Below are positions 8,439 to 17,759 of a stretch of DNA of 64,000 bases, piece by piece. Origin of the DNA: SAR86 cluster bacterium (GTDB lineage Bacteria > Pseudomonadota > Gammaproteobacteria > Magnimaribacterales > Magnimaribacteraceae); assembly GCA_023703575.1 (NCBI GenBank), contig CP097969.1:1521517-1585516 (forward strand), given 5' to 3'. The position numbers were made by a program, and so were the translations under genes. The notes under the pieces were generated by a model. The model saw only the letters and a list, made by a program, of their open reading frames with translations. It made no database searches and was not told the origin of the DNA. Each line of letters starts with the position of its first letter. Positions within the stretch are counted from its first letter, which is position 1.

Positions 8439-9332
8439 TTATTCTCCTGCAGAGAAAGACTGCTTCACTTTTTTCATTGCGTTTTTTTCTATTTGGCGAA
8501 CACGCTCAGCAGAAATATCATATTTTTCAGCCAACTCGTGAAGCGTAAGTTTTTCGTCCGCTAACCATCGATCTTGAAGTATATCTCTGCTTCTATCATC
8601 AAGCTGATTTATTGCCTCGTATAATTTACTAGTATTCGTTTCATCCAAACTATCTTTTGCAAATATGTCTGCAGGGTTAGCATCTTCATCTTCCAAATAT
8701 TGAGATGGGGAGTAAGAAGCTTCATCATCGTCTGAATCTGCAAGAGGATCAAAAGGCATGTCAGTACCACTTAATCTTTTCTCCATCTCTCTTACTTCTG
8801 AAGGCTTTACCCCTAAATCTTTTGCCATGGACTCTACTTCTTCTTCTGTCAACCACCCAAGACCCTTCTTTTTACTTCTCAAATTAAAGAATAACTTTCT
8901 CTGCGGTTTAGTAGTGGCTATTTTGACTATTTTCCAATTCTTCAAAACATATTCATGGATTTCGGCTTTAACCCAATGCACCGCAAAAGATATCAATCTG
9001 ACACCCATTTCAGGATTAAATTTTCTTATTGCTTTCATGAGACCTACATTTCCTTCTTGAATAAGGTCTGCTTCGGGTAAGCCATATCCTGAATATGTCT
9101 TTGCAACGTATATTACAAACCTTAAGTGGGCTAAAACTAGCTTTCTAGCAGCATCGAGGTCATTTCTATAATATAAATCTTCTGCAAGTTTTTTTTCTTC
9201 TTCAGAGGTTAAAACACCAATGCTATGCACTGAGTTTATATAAGCTTGAAGGTCACCACCGGGTGCTAGAGCCTCCATTTCCTGAAGAGCTGTACCTGCA
9301 GAATTTTCACTCTTAAGCTCTTTTTTAGGCAT
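8439..9332 (-). CDS. rpoH: RNA polymerase heat-shock sigma factor RpoH (sigma-32)
   Basis: Directs transcription of heat-shock genes. Region 2 has [20 protein letters not shown] and [20 protein letters not shown]. The RpoH box QRKLFFNLR lies between regions 2.4 and 3 and separates this protein from RpoD and RpoS. Region 4 with the helix-turn-helix [20 protein letters not shown] closes the protein. 297 residues is slightly longer than E. coli (284), with an acidic insertion [20 protein letters not shown] before region 4. It is followed one base later by trmB. Confidence 0.96.
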   Translation of the reverse strand: MPKKELKSENSAGTALQEMEALAPGGDLQAYINSVHSIGVLTSEEEKKLAEDLYYRNDLDAARKLVLAHLRFVIYVAKTYSGYGLPEADLIQEGNVGLMKAIRKFNPEMGVRLISFAVHWVKAEIHEYVLKNWKIVKIATTKPQRKLFFNLRSKKKGLGWLTEEEVESMAKDLGVKPSEVREMEKRLSGTDMPFDPLADSDDDEASYSPSQYLEDEDANPADIFAKDSLDETNTSKLYEAINQLDDRSRDILQDRWLADEKLTLHELAEKYDISAERVRQIEKNAMKKVKQSFSAGE

Positions 9333-9426
9333 AATCTAAGCAAATTTTACAATTTAAGTGATTAAAGGTGCAAATTTAGATTTTTAAACTAAGTTGAGAC
9401 GTCTAGATGATGATGTTTATAAAATT

Positions 9427-10389
9427 ATGAAAGCTATAGAAGTCATAGAAAAGAAACTAGAAATTAAAGATATTGAATTACCAGTATTAAAAGATAATGA
9501 AGTACTTATCAAGGTGAAAGCAGCTGGTTTGAACCGTGCTGACATTGCACAAAAGAATGGCTTATACCCTCCTCCTCCTGGTGAAAGTGAAATTTTAGGA
9601 CTGGAATGTAGCGGAATAATTGAGAGTATTGGTAAAAATGTAAATTCTAAGAAACCTGGAGATGAAGTTATTGCACTTTTGGCAGGTGGGGGGTACGCAG
9701 AATATGTAACTTGCCCTGAGAACCACACAATTCTAAAGCCACCTAAACTAAGTTGGGCTGAAGGTGCATCAATTCCAGAAGTTTATGCCACTTGTTGGTT
9801 GAATCTTTTCACAGAGGCTCATATGAAAGAAGGAGATAAAATTGTCTTTCACGCAGGAGCAAGTGGTATTGGAACAGCCGGGATACAGTTAGCCCGGGCT
9901 TTTGGTTGCGATAGTTTTGTGAGTGCAGGAACCCAAGAGAAAATTGATTTCTGTCTTAACTTAGGAGCTTCAGCAGGAGAAATTAGATCAAAAGATATAT
10001 TTTCAAAGATTAAAGAATGGTCTCCAAACGGAGTAGATATCATCTTAGATCCAGTAGGTGCAGAGTATTTTGAGAAAAACTTAAGTGTCCTCGGATTAGA
10101 AGGAAAGTTAATTATTATTGGTTTAATGAGTGGTGCCAAAGCAAATATAAATCTTGGGCATTTAATGATAAAAAGGCATAGGGTAATAGGATCAACCATC
10201 AGGGCAAGAAGCTTGGAGACGAAGACTAGAGTTATGGAAGATCTCTCAAGCAAAGTTATGCCACTATTTGATTCAGGCGCTCTTAAGCCGATTATCTATC
10301 AGATTCTGTCCTTCGAAGATTGTGAAAAAGCTCATTCAATAATGGAATCAGACGAAAATATCGGAAAGATTATTCTTAATTTAGATTAA
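9427..10389 (+). CDS. Zinc-free quinone oxidoreductase, PIG3-type medium-chain reductase
   Basis: NADPH-dependent reductase of the MDR superfamily, probably acting on quinones or activated alkenes. It begins MKAIEVIEKK and has AAGLNRADIAQKNGLYPPPP followed by ILGLECSGII, typical of the TP53I3/PIG3 group. The nucleotide-binding segment is HAGASGIGTAGIQLARAFG. No structural or catalytic zinc cysteines are present. The frame is open from a TTG at 9394, but the ATG at 9427 fits the family N-terminus. About 95 nt separate it from divergent rpoH, and its 3' end overlaps cysQ by 9 nt. Confidence 0.85.
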   Translation: MKAIEVIEKKLEIKDIELPVLKDNEVLIKVKAAGLNRADIAQKNGLYPPPPGESEILGLECSGIIESIGKNVNSKKPGDEVIALLAGGGYAEYVTCPENHTILKPPKLSWAEGASIPEVYATCWLNLFTEAHMKEGDKIVFHAGASGIGTAGIQLARAFGCDSFVSAGTQEKIDFCLNLGASAGEIRSKDIFSKIKEWSPNGVDIILDPVGAEYFEKNLSVLGLEGKLIIIGLMSGAKANINLGHLMIKRHRVIGSTIRARSLETKTRVMEDLSSKVMPLFDSGALKPIIYQILSFEDCEKAHSIMESDENIGKIILNLD

Positions 10390-11190
10390 CTTTGCGAAAA
10401 TATCTTGCCAGGGATATGAGGGATCACCTGAGCAATAAAATAAAGGATTTTTTTTCTCTGAAATAAAATCATAAGTCAAAGCTTGACCATTTAAACTGGA
10501 TATAAGCCCACCGGACGCTTCAACAACTGCTTGTCCGGCAGCGATATCCCATTGATAAGTTGGACCTAACCTACTATAAATATTTGCCTTGCCTTCCGCG
10601 ACTCGACACAACTTTAAAGAACTCCCAGTTGGAAGTTCTTTAACCTCAGAAAATTTTTTTTCACAGAGATTAATAAATGCCTGATCTTTTTCACTTTTAT
10701 GGCTTTTGCTCACCGTCACGAGACAGAATTCTTTGCTCTGTTTTTGAGAAGTTATTTCAATCTTCTCTTTTCCTTGTATCTTGAAAGCTCTTCCCGCGAA
10801 ACCTATAAAGGTTTCATTAACTGCTGGTGCCGATACTACACCGAGAATCGGCATACCGTCTTCAATAAGTGCAACATTTACTGTAAATTCTCCATTTTTA
10901 TTAATGAATTCCTTCGTCCCGTCTAAGGGATCAATTAACCAAAACAAATCCTCTTTATTTTCTTCAGTGTCACCCTCTTCGGACAATATAGGTATATTGG
11001 CATCAATAGATTTAAGGTACTTGAAGAGGATTTCGTGACATTTCTTATCGGCTATCGTTACCGGAGACCCGTCATGTTTGTCCTCTACTTTAAGATCACC
11101 AGAATTATATATTTCCATAACAATATCCGAAGCCAGTTCTACAGCCTCAAGAACTAAATTTGACATTTCTGTTAATTTTGAAACTTCCAT
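10381..11190 (-). CDS. cysQ: 3'(2'),5'-bisphosphate nucleotidase CysQ
   Basis: Removes the 3'-phosphate from 3'-phosphoadenosine 5'-phosphate left by sulfate assimilation or carrier-protein transfer. An inositol-monophosphatase-like enzyme: metal-binding LSEEGDTEENKEDLFWLIDP, the signature DPLDGTKEFINKNGEFTVN, and C-terminal WDIAAGQAVVEASGG. 269 residues. The annotated start gives MEVSKLTEMSN; a second Met at residue 9 is an alternative. Convergent with the quinone reductase. Confidence 0.92.
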   Translation of the reverse strand: MEVSKLTEMSNLVLEAVELASDIVMEIYNSGDLKVEDKHDGSPVTIADKKCHEILFKYLKSIDANIPILSEEGDTEENKEDLFWLIDPLDGTKEFINKNGEFTVNVALIEDGMPILGVVSAPAVNETFIGFAGRAFKIQGKEKIEITSQKQSKEFCLVTVSKSHKSEKDQAFINLCEKKFSEVKELPTGSSLKLCRVAEGKANIYSRLGPTYQWDIAAGQAVVEASGGLISSLNGQALTYDFISEKKNPLFYCSGDPSYPWQDIFAKLI

Positions 11191-11250
11191 TTCTTGAATC
11201 TCTCTTTTCTTCTACAATATATCATCAGAAGGAAATATAAAAAAATTCAT

Positions 11251-11418
11251 ATGGAAAACAAAACTAAGTTGATAGAGAGTGCCCAAGAACTAAAAAAAGG
11301 TTTAGACCTACTTAGCAGGGAAAGAAAAGTTGTGATGCCTCACAACAAAGCGTTTGATCATGTTGATCAACTAAAAGTAAAAGTTGATGAAATCATTAAT
11401 TTAGCTGAAACTGTCTAG
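11251..11418 (+). CDS. Small hypothetical protein (55 aa)
   Basis: I do not recognise a family. The frame is open from a TTG at 11194, but ATG at 11251 is the first good start; AGAAGG lies upstream at 11227-11232, rather far away. The product begins MENKTKLIESAQELKKG, is charged, has no membrane segment or signal peptide, and is predicted mostly helical with a possible short heptad pattern (LKVKVDEIINLAE) at the C-terminus. It sits 16 nt before the crotonase gene and could be co-transcribed with it. Confidence 0.55.
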   Translation: MENKTKLIESAQELKKGLDLLSRERKVVMPHNKAFDHVDQLKVKVDEIINLAETV

Positions 11419-11434
11419 CAATACGGAGATAAAA

Positions 11435-12286
11435 ATGGAATACACTTGCTTTGATTTAGAAATTACAAACAAAATAGCTCATATCAAAATGTCTAGACCA
11501 GACGAATTCAATACCATGAATAAAGCTTTTTGGTCCGAGCTTCCTCACTTAGTTGAGAGTATCTCAGATGATGCATCTGCGAGAGTTATAGTATTGTCAG
11601 GAGAAGGTAAACACTTTTGTGCAGGAATGGACTTAGCTAACTTCTCTCCATCAGATAAACAACCCAATGCTCATATGGGTATGAGGAAAGAATCTGGATA
11701 TCGAGTGACACTAGATCTACAACACACAATTACTTGCTTGGAAAAGGCCAGAATGCCTGTAATTGCAGCTGTACAAGGTGCTTGTGTAGGTGGTGGTGTA
11801 GACCTCGCTACAGCTACAGATATGAGATACTGCACATCGGATGCCTTCTTCTGTATTCAAGAAATAAATATCGGTATGGCTGCGGATGTAGGTACCTTAC
11901 AAAGAATTCCCAGACTAATACCTGAAGGTGTGGTCAGAGAATTGGCTTATACAGGTAGAAGATTCCTTCCAGAAGAAGCAATGAAACATGGTCTTGTAAA
12001 TGAAGTATTTGAAACTAAAGAAGAAATGATGAAAAGGGTTATGGAGGTGGCTGCTGAAATTGCGTCAAAAGGCCCTCTTGCTATCGCGGGAACAAAAGAA
12101 TCACTCAATTATGGAAGAGATCATACTGTGGAAGAATCATTGAATCATATAGCATTGTGGAATACTGCAGTTGGAATTAGCGACGAAATGTCAGTTGCTT
12201 TTAAAGCAAAGGCAGAGAATACTGAACCAGAATTCGAGGATATGCTTCCAAGAAGAAAATACTTGGACGGAGAGGTAGGCGTTTAA
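11435..12286 (+). CDS. Enoyl-CoA hydratase/isomerase family protein, dienoyl-CoA-isomerase-like
   Basis: A crotonase-fold protein of 283 residues. The first oxyanion-hole segment is GEGKHFCAGMDLANF and the second is AAVQGACVGGGVDLATATD. CIQEINIGMAADVGTLQRIP closely follows the ECH1-type delta(3,5)-delta(2,4)-dienoyl-CoA isomerase pattern (E/D...ADVGTLQRLP), where acidic residues do the double-bond shift, suggesting a role in unsaturated fatty-acid oxidation. The AATACGGAGAT sequence upstream contains a Shine-Dalgarno site (GGAG). Its last 4 nt overlap convergent yaaA. Confidence 0.85.
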   Translation: MEYTCFDLEITNKIAHIKMSRPDEFNTMNKAFWSELPHLVESISDDASARVIVLSGEGKHFCAGMDLANFSPSDKQPNAHMGMRKESGYRVTLDLQHTITCLEKARMPVIAAVQGACVGGGVDLATATDMRYCTSDAFFCIQEINIGMAADVGTLQRIPRLIPEGVVRELAYTGRRFLPEEAMKHGLVNEVFETKEEMMKRVMEVAAEIASKGPLAIAGTKESLNYGRDHTVEESLNHIALWNTAVGISDEMSVAFKAKAENTEPEFEDMLPRRKYLDGEVGV

Positions 12287-13056
12287 ACTTTTCTTAAGAA
12301 GACGGGCGAATATTCTTTAGAATCCTTTTTGCTGAAGCGATAACCATCAATATTAAATTCTTGAAGCTCATCAGCTTTTTTTATCTTATTTTGAATAATA
12401 AATCTAGCCATCGTTCCCCTAGCCTTCTTGGCGAAGAAACTTATAATTTTATATTCGCCATTTTTAAAATCCTTAAAAACAGGATTGATAACTGGTAAAT
12501 CTATTTCTTTATTTTTGAGAACTGAAAAATATTCTACAGATGCTAAATTTACAATTGCTTTTGATTTATTATCTTTAGCAATCCGATTAATAGAGGTACT
12601 AATCTTCGTTCCCCAAAAATCATATAGATTATTACCCCGTTCAGTTTTAAATTTAGTCCCCATTTCCAATCTGTAAGGGTACATAAGATCCAACGGCTTA
12701 AGTAAGCCATAGAGTCCCGATAATATGCATAGATTTTCTTGAGCATAATTAATTTCTGACTTGGAAAGAGAAAGCGCGTCTAAGCCTTGATAAACATCTC
12801 CTTTGAAAGCGAAGATTGATTGCCTAGCAGTACCATTTGGTTTGATAGGCTTAGTCCAATTCATATTTCTTTCAAAATTAAGAGCAGATAATTTTTCGCT
12901 TAACCCCATTAAGGAGGATAGGTCTTCCGGACTCTTTTTCTGTAATTCTTTTATGAGAATCTCACTATCAGAAAGATGTGAGGCTACTGAGAAGTCATCA
13001 AAATTTATATTAGACTCGTAATCTAGAGTCTTTGCAGGAGAAACTAATATCAGCAT
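12283..13056 (-). CDS. yaaA: Peroxide stress protein YaaA (UPF0246/DUF328)
   Basis: In E. coli YaaA limits free iron and DNA damage during peroxide stress. The family start MLILVSPAKTLDYES is present, with FKGDVYQGLDA, LSGLYGLLKPLDLMYPYRLEMG, NLASVEYF and ISFFAKKARGTMARFII as further signatures. 257 residues is normal. It begins on the last base of the upstream acyl-CoA dehydrogenase gene. Confidence 0.95.
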   Translation of the reverse strand: MLILVSPAKTLDYESNINFDDFSVASHLSDSEILIKELQKKSPEDLSSLMGLSEKLSALNFERNMNWTKPIKPNGTARQSIFAFKGDVYQGLDALSLSKSEINYAQENLCILSGLYGLLKPLDLMYPYRLEMGTKFKTERGNNLYDFWGTKISTSINRIAKDNKSKAIVNLASVEYFSVLKNKEIDLPVINPVFKDFKNGEYKIISFFAKKARGTMARFIIQNKIKKADELQEFNIDGYRFSKKDSKEYSPVFLRKV

Positions 13057-14270
13057 TAACTTAAACCTAAAACTAGTTTTGCCATTATATTTCTTTGTAT
13101 TTCATTAGACCCAGCATAAATACTAGCCTTTCTATAATTGAAATATCTTGGTGCTGCAGTATTAGCAAATCTGCTGCCTATGGCGGGTTCATTATTTCCG
13201 ATCTCAGGACCAGGATTATGAAATGGCAATCCGTAGTAACCGACCAGTTCTACCGCCAGTTCTGTTATAGCCTGACCTATCTCAGTCCCTCTAGTCTTTA
13301 AGAGAGATGACTCAGGACCGACATTCTGTCCGGCTGATAGACTTCCTAAAATCCTTAACTCAGTTGCTTCCATTGCATTAATTTGCACTTCTAATTTAGC
13401 AATTTCTTCCATAAAACTTTGGTCATCCGATAACTTGTTACCATTAACATCTTCTAAGTCCGCCTTTGCTTTCAGCTGTTGAAGTTGTTGGTAAAGCTCT
13501 GAGGAATAGCCGTTACCTCTCTCAAACTCCAATAAATACTTTGCATAAGTCCAGCCCTTGCCCTCTTCACCAATTAAGTTTTCTTTTGGTACTTTGACAT
13601 CCTCAAAAAACACAGTATTGACTTCATGATGTCCTATTGGAGTATTGTCTAAGGTATTAATCGGTTGGACTTCGATTCCTTCAGAATGCATATCAATGAG
13701 TAAAAAAGAAATTCCTTTCTGCCTTATATCTTCCTGACTTGTTCTAACAAGACAGAAAATCATATCGGCATGTTGCGCCATTGTTGTCCAGGTTTTGGCT
13801 CCATTCACAAGGTAGTGATCCCCTTTATCTTCAGCTTTTGTTTTAAGTGAGGCAAGATCCGAACCAGATCCTGGTTCAGAATAACCCTGACACCACCACA
13901 CTTTTGAAGAAAGAATATCGGGAAGATATTTTGCTTTCTGTTCATCAGTACCAAAAGCCATGATAACGGGGGCAACCATTGAAATGCCAAAAGCAGTAAA
14001 GCCAGGGGCTCTTGCTGCCGCCATCTCTTTACTAAACAAATATTTTTGTGAAGCAGTAAAAGAAGCACCACCATATTCTTTAGGCCAATTTACACCAGCC
14101 CAACCTTTAGAATAAAGCGCTTGTTGCCATTTAACATGTTCTTCTTTAGTAACATGGCCATTAGGAGAGTTCATGAGTCTATCTTTCATATCTTCAGGAT
14201 AATTTTCCGTTATCCAGTCTCTTACTTCCTTTTGAAAATCTAATTCTTCTTGTGTAAATTGTAAGTTCAT
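13056..14270 (-). CDS. Acyl-CoA dehydrogenase family protein
   Basis: FAD-dependent alpha-beta dehydrogenation of an acyl-CoA; the substrate is not evident. The helical N-terminal domain starts MNLQFTQEELDFQKEVRDW, the flavin-binding middle region contains WCQGYSEPGSGSDLASLKT, and the C-terminal four-helix region ends with YRKASIYAGSNEIQRNIMAKLVLG. A 404-residue protein with a long central insert (LQQLKAKADLEDVNGNKL) resembles the FadE17-like ACADs of steroid or branched-acid catabolism. The start is preceded by a strong GGGAGG. Divergent from dctQ. Confidence 0.9.
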   Translation of the reverse strand: MNLQFTQEELDFQKEVRDWITENYPEDMKDRLMNSPNGHVTKEEHVKWQQALYSKGWAGVNWPKEYGGASFTASQKYLFSKEMAAARAPGFTAFGISMVAPVIMAFGTDEQKAKYLPDILSSKVWWCQGYSEPGSGSDLASLKTKAEDKGDHYLVNGAKTWTTMAQHADMIFCLVRTSQEDIRQKGISFLLIDMHSEGIEVQPINTLDNTPIGHHEVNTVFFEDVKVPKENLIGEEGKGWTYAKYLLEFERGNGYSSELYQQLQQLKAKADLEDVNGNKLSDDQSFMEEIAKLEVQINAMEATELRILGSLSAGQNVGPESSLLKTRGTEIGQAITELAVELVGYYGLPFHNPGPEIGNNEPAIGSRFANTAAPRYFNYRKASIYAGSNEIQRNIMAKLVLGLS

Positions 14271-14282
14271 AAATACCTCCCC

Positions 14283-14296
14283 TCAATTATAATTGA
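14283..14296. promoter_or_regulatory. Perfect 14-bp palindrome between divergent acyl-CoA dehydrogenase and TRAP genes
   Basis: TCAATTATAATTGA is a perfect dyad in the 54-nt space between the divergent starts at 14270 and 14325. Its position would suit a dimeric repressor controlling both directions, but AT-rich dyads arise easily by chance and I know no regulator for it. Confidence 0.3.
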
Positions 14297-14324
14297 ATTT
14301 CTCGTTAACAAAAATAGATTTACC

Positions 14325-14825
14325 TTGGAAGGCGTTAGTAGATACTTAGATAGATTTTCAGAATTAACTGGAAAGATTTGCTCATGGTTCGTTGCAATAA
14401 TGGTTCTTATAACTTGTCTCGTGGTTATTATGAGATATGGCATGGATATGGGTTCTGTTTTCTTGCAAGATGTAGTTCTGTATCTTCATGGTAGTTTATT
14501 CCTACTGGGTGCTGCGTTTGCCCTAAAAAGAGGAGCTCATGTCAGAGTAGACATCTTCTATAGAAATTTTAATGAGTCTAAAAAAGCTCTTGTAGATTTA
14601 CTTGGTAATGTCATTTTTCTCCAACCGGTATGTTGGACAATACTTTTTTATTCATGGGGTTACGTGGAATTCTCATGGAGAATTATGGAGGTTTCACCCG
14701 AGCCAGACGGTCTACCCTTTGTTTACATACAAAAATCTTTGCTAATAGCAGTTGCTGTTCTACTCTCGCTTCAAAGTCTTTCCGAAATCTTAAAATCATA
14801 TCTAGTTATTAAGCACCATGGTTGA
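14325..14825 (+). CDS. TRAP transporter small permease (DctQ-type)
   Basis: The four-helix small membrane subunit of a tripartite ATP-independent periplasmic transporter. Hydrophobic segments lie at about residues 17-36, 45-63, 88-108 and 127-147, and FALKRGAHVRVDIFY is the typical DctQ loop after helix 2. 166 residues. The start is TTG at 14325; no ATG or GTG is available before helix 1. Overlaps the large permease by 8 nt. The binding protein is encoded at 17756-18853 on the opposite strand. Confidence 0.88.
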   Translation: MEGVSRYLDRFSELTGKICSWFVAIMVLITCLVVIMRYGMDMGSVFLQDVVLYLHGSLFLLGAAFALKRGAHVRVDIFYRNFNESKKALVDLLGNVIFLQPVCWTILFYSWGYVEFSWRIMEVSPEPDGLPFVYIQKSLLIAVAVLLSLQSLSEILKSYLVIKHHG

Positions 14826-16191
14826 ATTCATACCACTGTTAATGTTTGGTGTAATTTGCTTAGTCTTACTAGCAGGCTTTCCTGTAGCCTTTTCATTAGC
14901 AGGAACTGCACTTATTTTTGCTGGATTAGGTGTAATCACAGGAACCTTTGAAAGCGCTTTCTTAGGAGCAATTCCAAATAGGCTTTATGGAGATATGACA
15001 AATATGACTCTTGTCGCGGTTCCTTTATTTGTTTTCATGGGTGTTCTGCTAGAAAAATCAAATCTAGCTCAAGACTTACTGAGTAATATGGCGGAGGTTA
15101 TTGGTGGTTTTAGGGGTAGCCTAGCTATATCTGTCATATTCGTTGGAGCCTTAATTGCAGCAAGTACAGGAATAGTTGGTGCCACAGTCATAGCAATGGG
15201 ATTGATTTCTTTGCCTATCATGTTGTCTAGAAACTATGACCCTAGTCTTTCTGCAGGAACTATCTGCGCGACTGGGACTTTAGGTCAAATTATTCCGCCT
15301 TCAATAGCATTGGTGATATTAGGAGATGTTCTTTCTGCTGCTTATCAACAATCTCAGCTGAGTATTGGTAATTTCTCCGCAAGAACTGTTTCAGTGGGTG
15401 ATCTGTTTATGGGGGCAATTATTCCCGGCCTTATTTTGGTTTTTTGCTACGCATTTTATGTAATCATTAGAGCTTATCTTTCGCCTAAAATGGCTCCGTC
15501 TCAAGTAGTAACTATAGTCTCTGGAAAGTGGAAAATATTACTGACATCTTTACTTCCTCCATTTATCCTAATAACTTCTGTATTAGGATCTATTCTTTTG
15601 GGTATTGCTACCCCAACAGAAGCGGCTGGTGTTGGAGCTCTCGGAGCTATTTTACTAGCTGTAAGCAAAAGCAGTCTAACTAGGGCAAACCTCACTGAAG
15701 CTGTTGAAACAACAACAGAAATTACTGCTATGGTTTTTATGATACTTTTAGGGTCATCAATTTTCTCATTGGTGTTTAGAGGATTTGGAGGAGATGACCT
15801 CATAACCGGTATCTTTACAGAATTACCGGGAGGAGCGTTTGGAGCCGTCTTGGTAGTTATGGTGATAATTTTCTTACTAGGTTTCATATTAGATTTTATT
15901 CAAATTACACTAGTCGTGGTTCCTATTGTTGGACCGGCATTATTAATGCTGGGAGTCGATCCCATTTGGTTGGGTATAATGATTGCCATAAATCTTCAAA
16001 CATCTTTTTTGACTCCTCCATTCGGTTTTGCTTTATTTTATTTAAGAGGTGTAGCACCAGATACCCTCGCAACGAAGGCTATATATAGAGGGGTTATCCC
16101 TTTTATTCTTATTCAGCTGGGAGTTTTGATAGCTCTAGCTATTTTTCCAGAGTTGGTGACTGCACTACCACAAGCAGTTTACGGAAATTAG
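14818..16191 (+). CDS. TRAP transporter large permease (DctM-type)
   Basis: The 457-residue membrane channel subunit, using an ion gradient to import an organic acid. About a dozen hydrophobic helices. Family signatures include VPLFVFMGVLLEKSNLAQDL, GTLGQIIPPSIALVILGDVL, ATPTEAAGVGALGAILLA, and C-terminal QTSFLTPPFGFALFYLRGVAP, including the TPPFG motif. It overlaps the DctQ gene by 8 nt. Ends 3 nt from the convergent lipA stop, so transcription from both sides collides here. Confidence 0.93.
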   Translation: MVEFIPLLMFGVICLVLLAGFPVAFSLAGTALIFAGLGVITGTFESAFLGAIPNRLYGDMTNMTLVAVPLFVFMGVLLEKSNLAQDLLSNMAEVIGGFRGSLAISVIFVGALIAASTGIVGATVIAMGLISLPIMLSRNYDPSLSAGTICATGTLGQIIPPSIALVILGDVLSAAYQQSQLSIGNFSARTVSVGDLFMGAIIPGLILVFCYAFYVIIRAYLSPKMAPSQVVTIVSGKWKILLTSLLPPFILITSVLGSILLGIATPTEAAGVGALGAILLAVSKSSLTRANLTEAVETTTEITAMVFMILLGSSIFSLVFRGFGGDDLITGIFTELPGGAFGAVLVVMVIIFLLGFILDFIQITLVVVPIVGPALLMLGVDPIWLGIMIAINLQTSFLTPPFGFALFYLRGVAPDTLATKAIYRGVIPFILIQLGVLIALAIFPELVTALPQAVYGN

Positions 16192-16194
16192 TTT

Positions 16195-17145
16195 TCAAAT
16201 AAGATGGGCTATTCTATCGGCCCTATAGGATGAACGTACCATTGGTCCAGAAGCAACTTCTAAAAAGCCAATTTCTATTGCAAGTTTTTTAAAATATTCA
16301 AATTCATCCGGTGTATACCACTTTTCAACTGGTAAGTGATTTATAGTAGGTCGCATATATTGACCGAGAGTGAGCACATCTACTCCTACTCTTTTGATAT
16401 CTTCAAAAGCTACCAAGATATCTTCTTCAGTCTCACCGAGTCCAAACATTAAACTTGTTTTTGTAATAATTTTTGGAGAGTTCTGCTTTGCATGATTCAA
16501 AACTTTTAAGGTTTGATCATATCCAGCTCTCGGATCTCTTACGCGTCTAGTCAATCTTCTTACTGTTTCAAGGTTTTGAGCAAATACTTCTAAATTTGAA
16601 TCTAAAAGTATTTCTAAAGATTTCGTATCTCCAAGGAAATCAGGAACTAATGCTTCGATAATTACTTTTGGAGCTTTTTCTTTAATGGCTCGAATGGTAT
16701 CAGAAAAATGTCCTGCACCTCCATCGCTCAAATCGTCTCTGTTGACAGAAGTTAAAACGGCATACTTTAAACCCATATTAGCAATTGAGTTAGCAACTTT
16801 CATTGGCTCGTCTTCATCTAACTTACCCTTAGGGTTTCCAGTATCAACTGAACAAAATTTGCAGGCACGAGTACAAACAGAACCCAGCAACATAAAGGTT
16901 GCTGTGCCATGACTCCAACATTCCTGAATGTTTGGGCACATCGCCTCTTCACAGACAGTATGAAGCTTCTTATCGGTGACAATACTCTTTATCTCTCTGA
17001 ACTTTCTTGAGTTTTGTGATTTTACTCTTAGCCATGTAGGCTTTCTTTCAATCGGAATAAGCTTATTTGAATTGGGTTTTATGCCATTCTTTACAGCAAC
17101 TACGCCATTTTCTTTAATAGTTTTAGTAGGTATTAAGTTTTCCAT
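16195..17145 (-). CDS. lipA: Lipoyl synthase
   Basis: A radical SAM enzyme inserting two sulfurs into octanoyl-lipoyl domains. The auxiliary cluster cysteines are in TVCEEAMCPNIQECW and the radical SAM CxxxCxxC is in GSVCTRACKFCSVD; the C-terminal SSYRAD carries the conserved Arg-Ser-Ser-Tyr segment. 316 residues. Its start shares one base with the lipB stop. Downstream in the same direction there is nothing: it runs into dctM. Confidence 0.97.
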   Translation of the reverse strand: MENLIPTKTIKENGVVAVKNGIKPNSNKLIPIERKPTWLRVKSQNSRKFREIKSIVTDKKLHTVCEEAMCPNIQECWSHGTATFMLLGSVCTRACKFCSVDTGNPKGKLDEDEPMKVANSIANMGLKYAVLTSVNRDDLSDGGAGHFSDTIRAIKEKAPKVIIEALVPDFLGDTKSLEILLDSNLEVFAQNLETVRRLTRRVRDPRAGYDQTLKVLNHAKQNSPKIITKTSLMFGLGETEEDILVAFEDIKRVGVDVLTLGQYMRPTINHLPVEKWYTPDEFEYFKKLAIEIGFLEVASGPMVRSSYRADRIAHLI

Positions 17146-17759
17146 TATGCAGCCTCAGAATCATACTCTCTTAGTATGTTCACCAAGTCTTGTTTAATTG
17201 TTTTAATTGATACGGGCGATAGATCTTTAAGTTGAGTTACTTCTAGGGAGTCAAATCCACATGTAGCTATTCCTTCAAAAGGCTTTAGGTCCATATCTAC
17301 ATTAAAACTTATACCATGGTAACAATGACCTTTTTTTATTTTGAGACCTATTGAAGCTATTTTTTTTTCTTGAACATAGATACCTGGTGCACCAATTTTT
17401 CTTTTTGCATCTACTCCGTATTTACTTAAGAGATCAATCATTATATTTTCGAGCTCACAAATTAATTTTTTTGGACCCCAACCCAACCTTCTTAAATTCA
17501 AGAGGAAGTAGATCATCAGCTGTCCTGGTCCGTGATAAGTTACCTGACCACCTCTATCTGTTCTCACTACTGGAATATTATTATTTTGAATTATATTTTT
17601 CTCTTCAGCAGCATGTCCTAGAGTGTAAACAGGATAATGCTCCGCAAACCATAACTCATCTGGTTCATTTCCCAACTTTTGATTTACTGTGTCCTGCATT
17701 CGCTTCCAAGTATCTTGATACTTTTCCAAACCTAAATCTCTAAATTCTAAATTCTTCAA
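17145..17759 (-). CDS. lipB: Octanoyl-[acyl-carrier-protein]:protein N-octanoyltransferase
   Basis: Transfers octanoate from ACP to lipoyl domains, feeding LipA. The signature TDRGGQVTYHGPGQLMIYFLL is present, together with the catalytic lysine in IASIGLKIKKG and the cysteine in ATCGFDSLE. 204 residues is typical. It overlaps the TRAP binding-protein gene upstream by 4 nt and lipA downstream by 1 nt, so all three are likely one transcript. Confidence 0.96.
   Translation of the reverse strand: MKNLEFRDLGLEKYQDTWKRMQDTVNQKLGNEPDELWFAEHYPVYTLGHAAEEKNIIQNNNIPVVRTDRGGQVTYHGPGQLMIYFLLNLRRLGWGPKKLICELENIMIDLLSKYGVDAKRKIGAPGIYVQEKKIASIGLKIKKGHCYHGISFNVDMDLKPFEGIATCGFDSLEVTQLKDLSPVSIKTIKQDLVNILREYDSEAA

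Noticed and set aside
9394-9423. TTGAGA-17-TTATAA promoter before the quinone reductase
   Set aside because: Its transcription start would fall after the ATG at 9427, so it cannot drive the gene as annotated.
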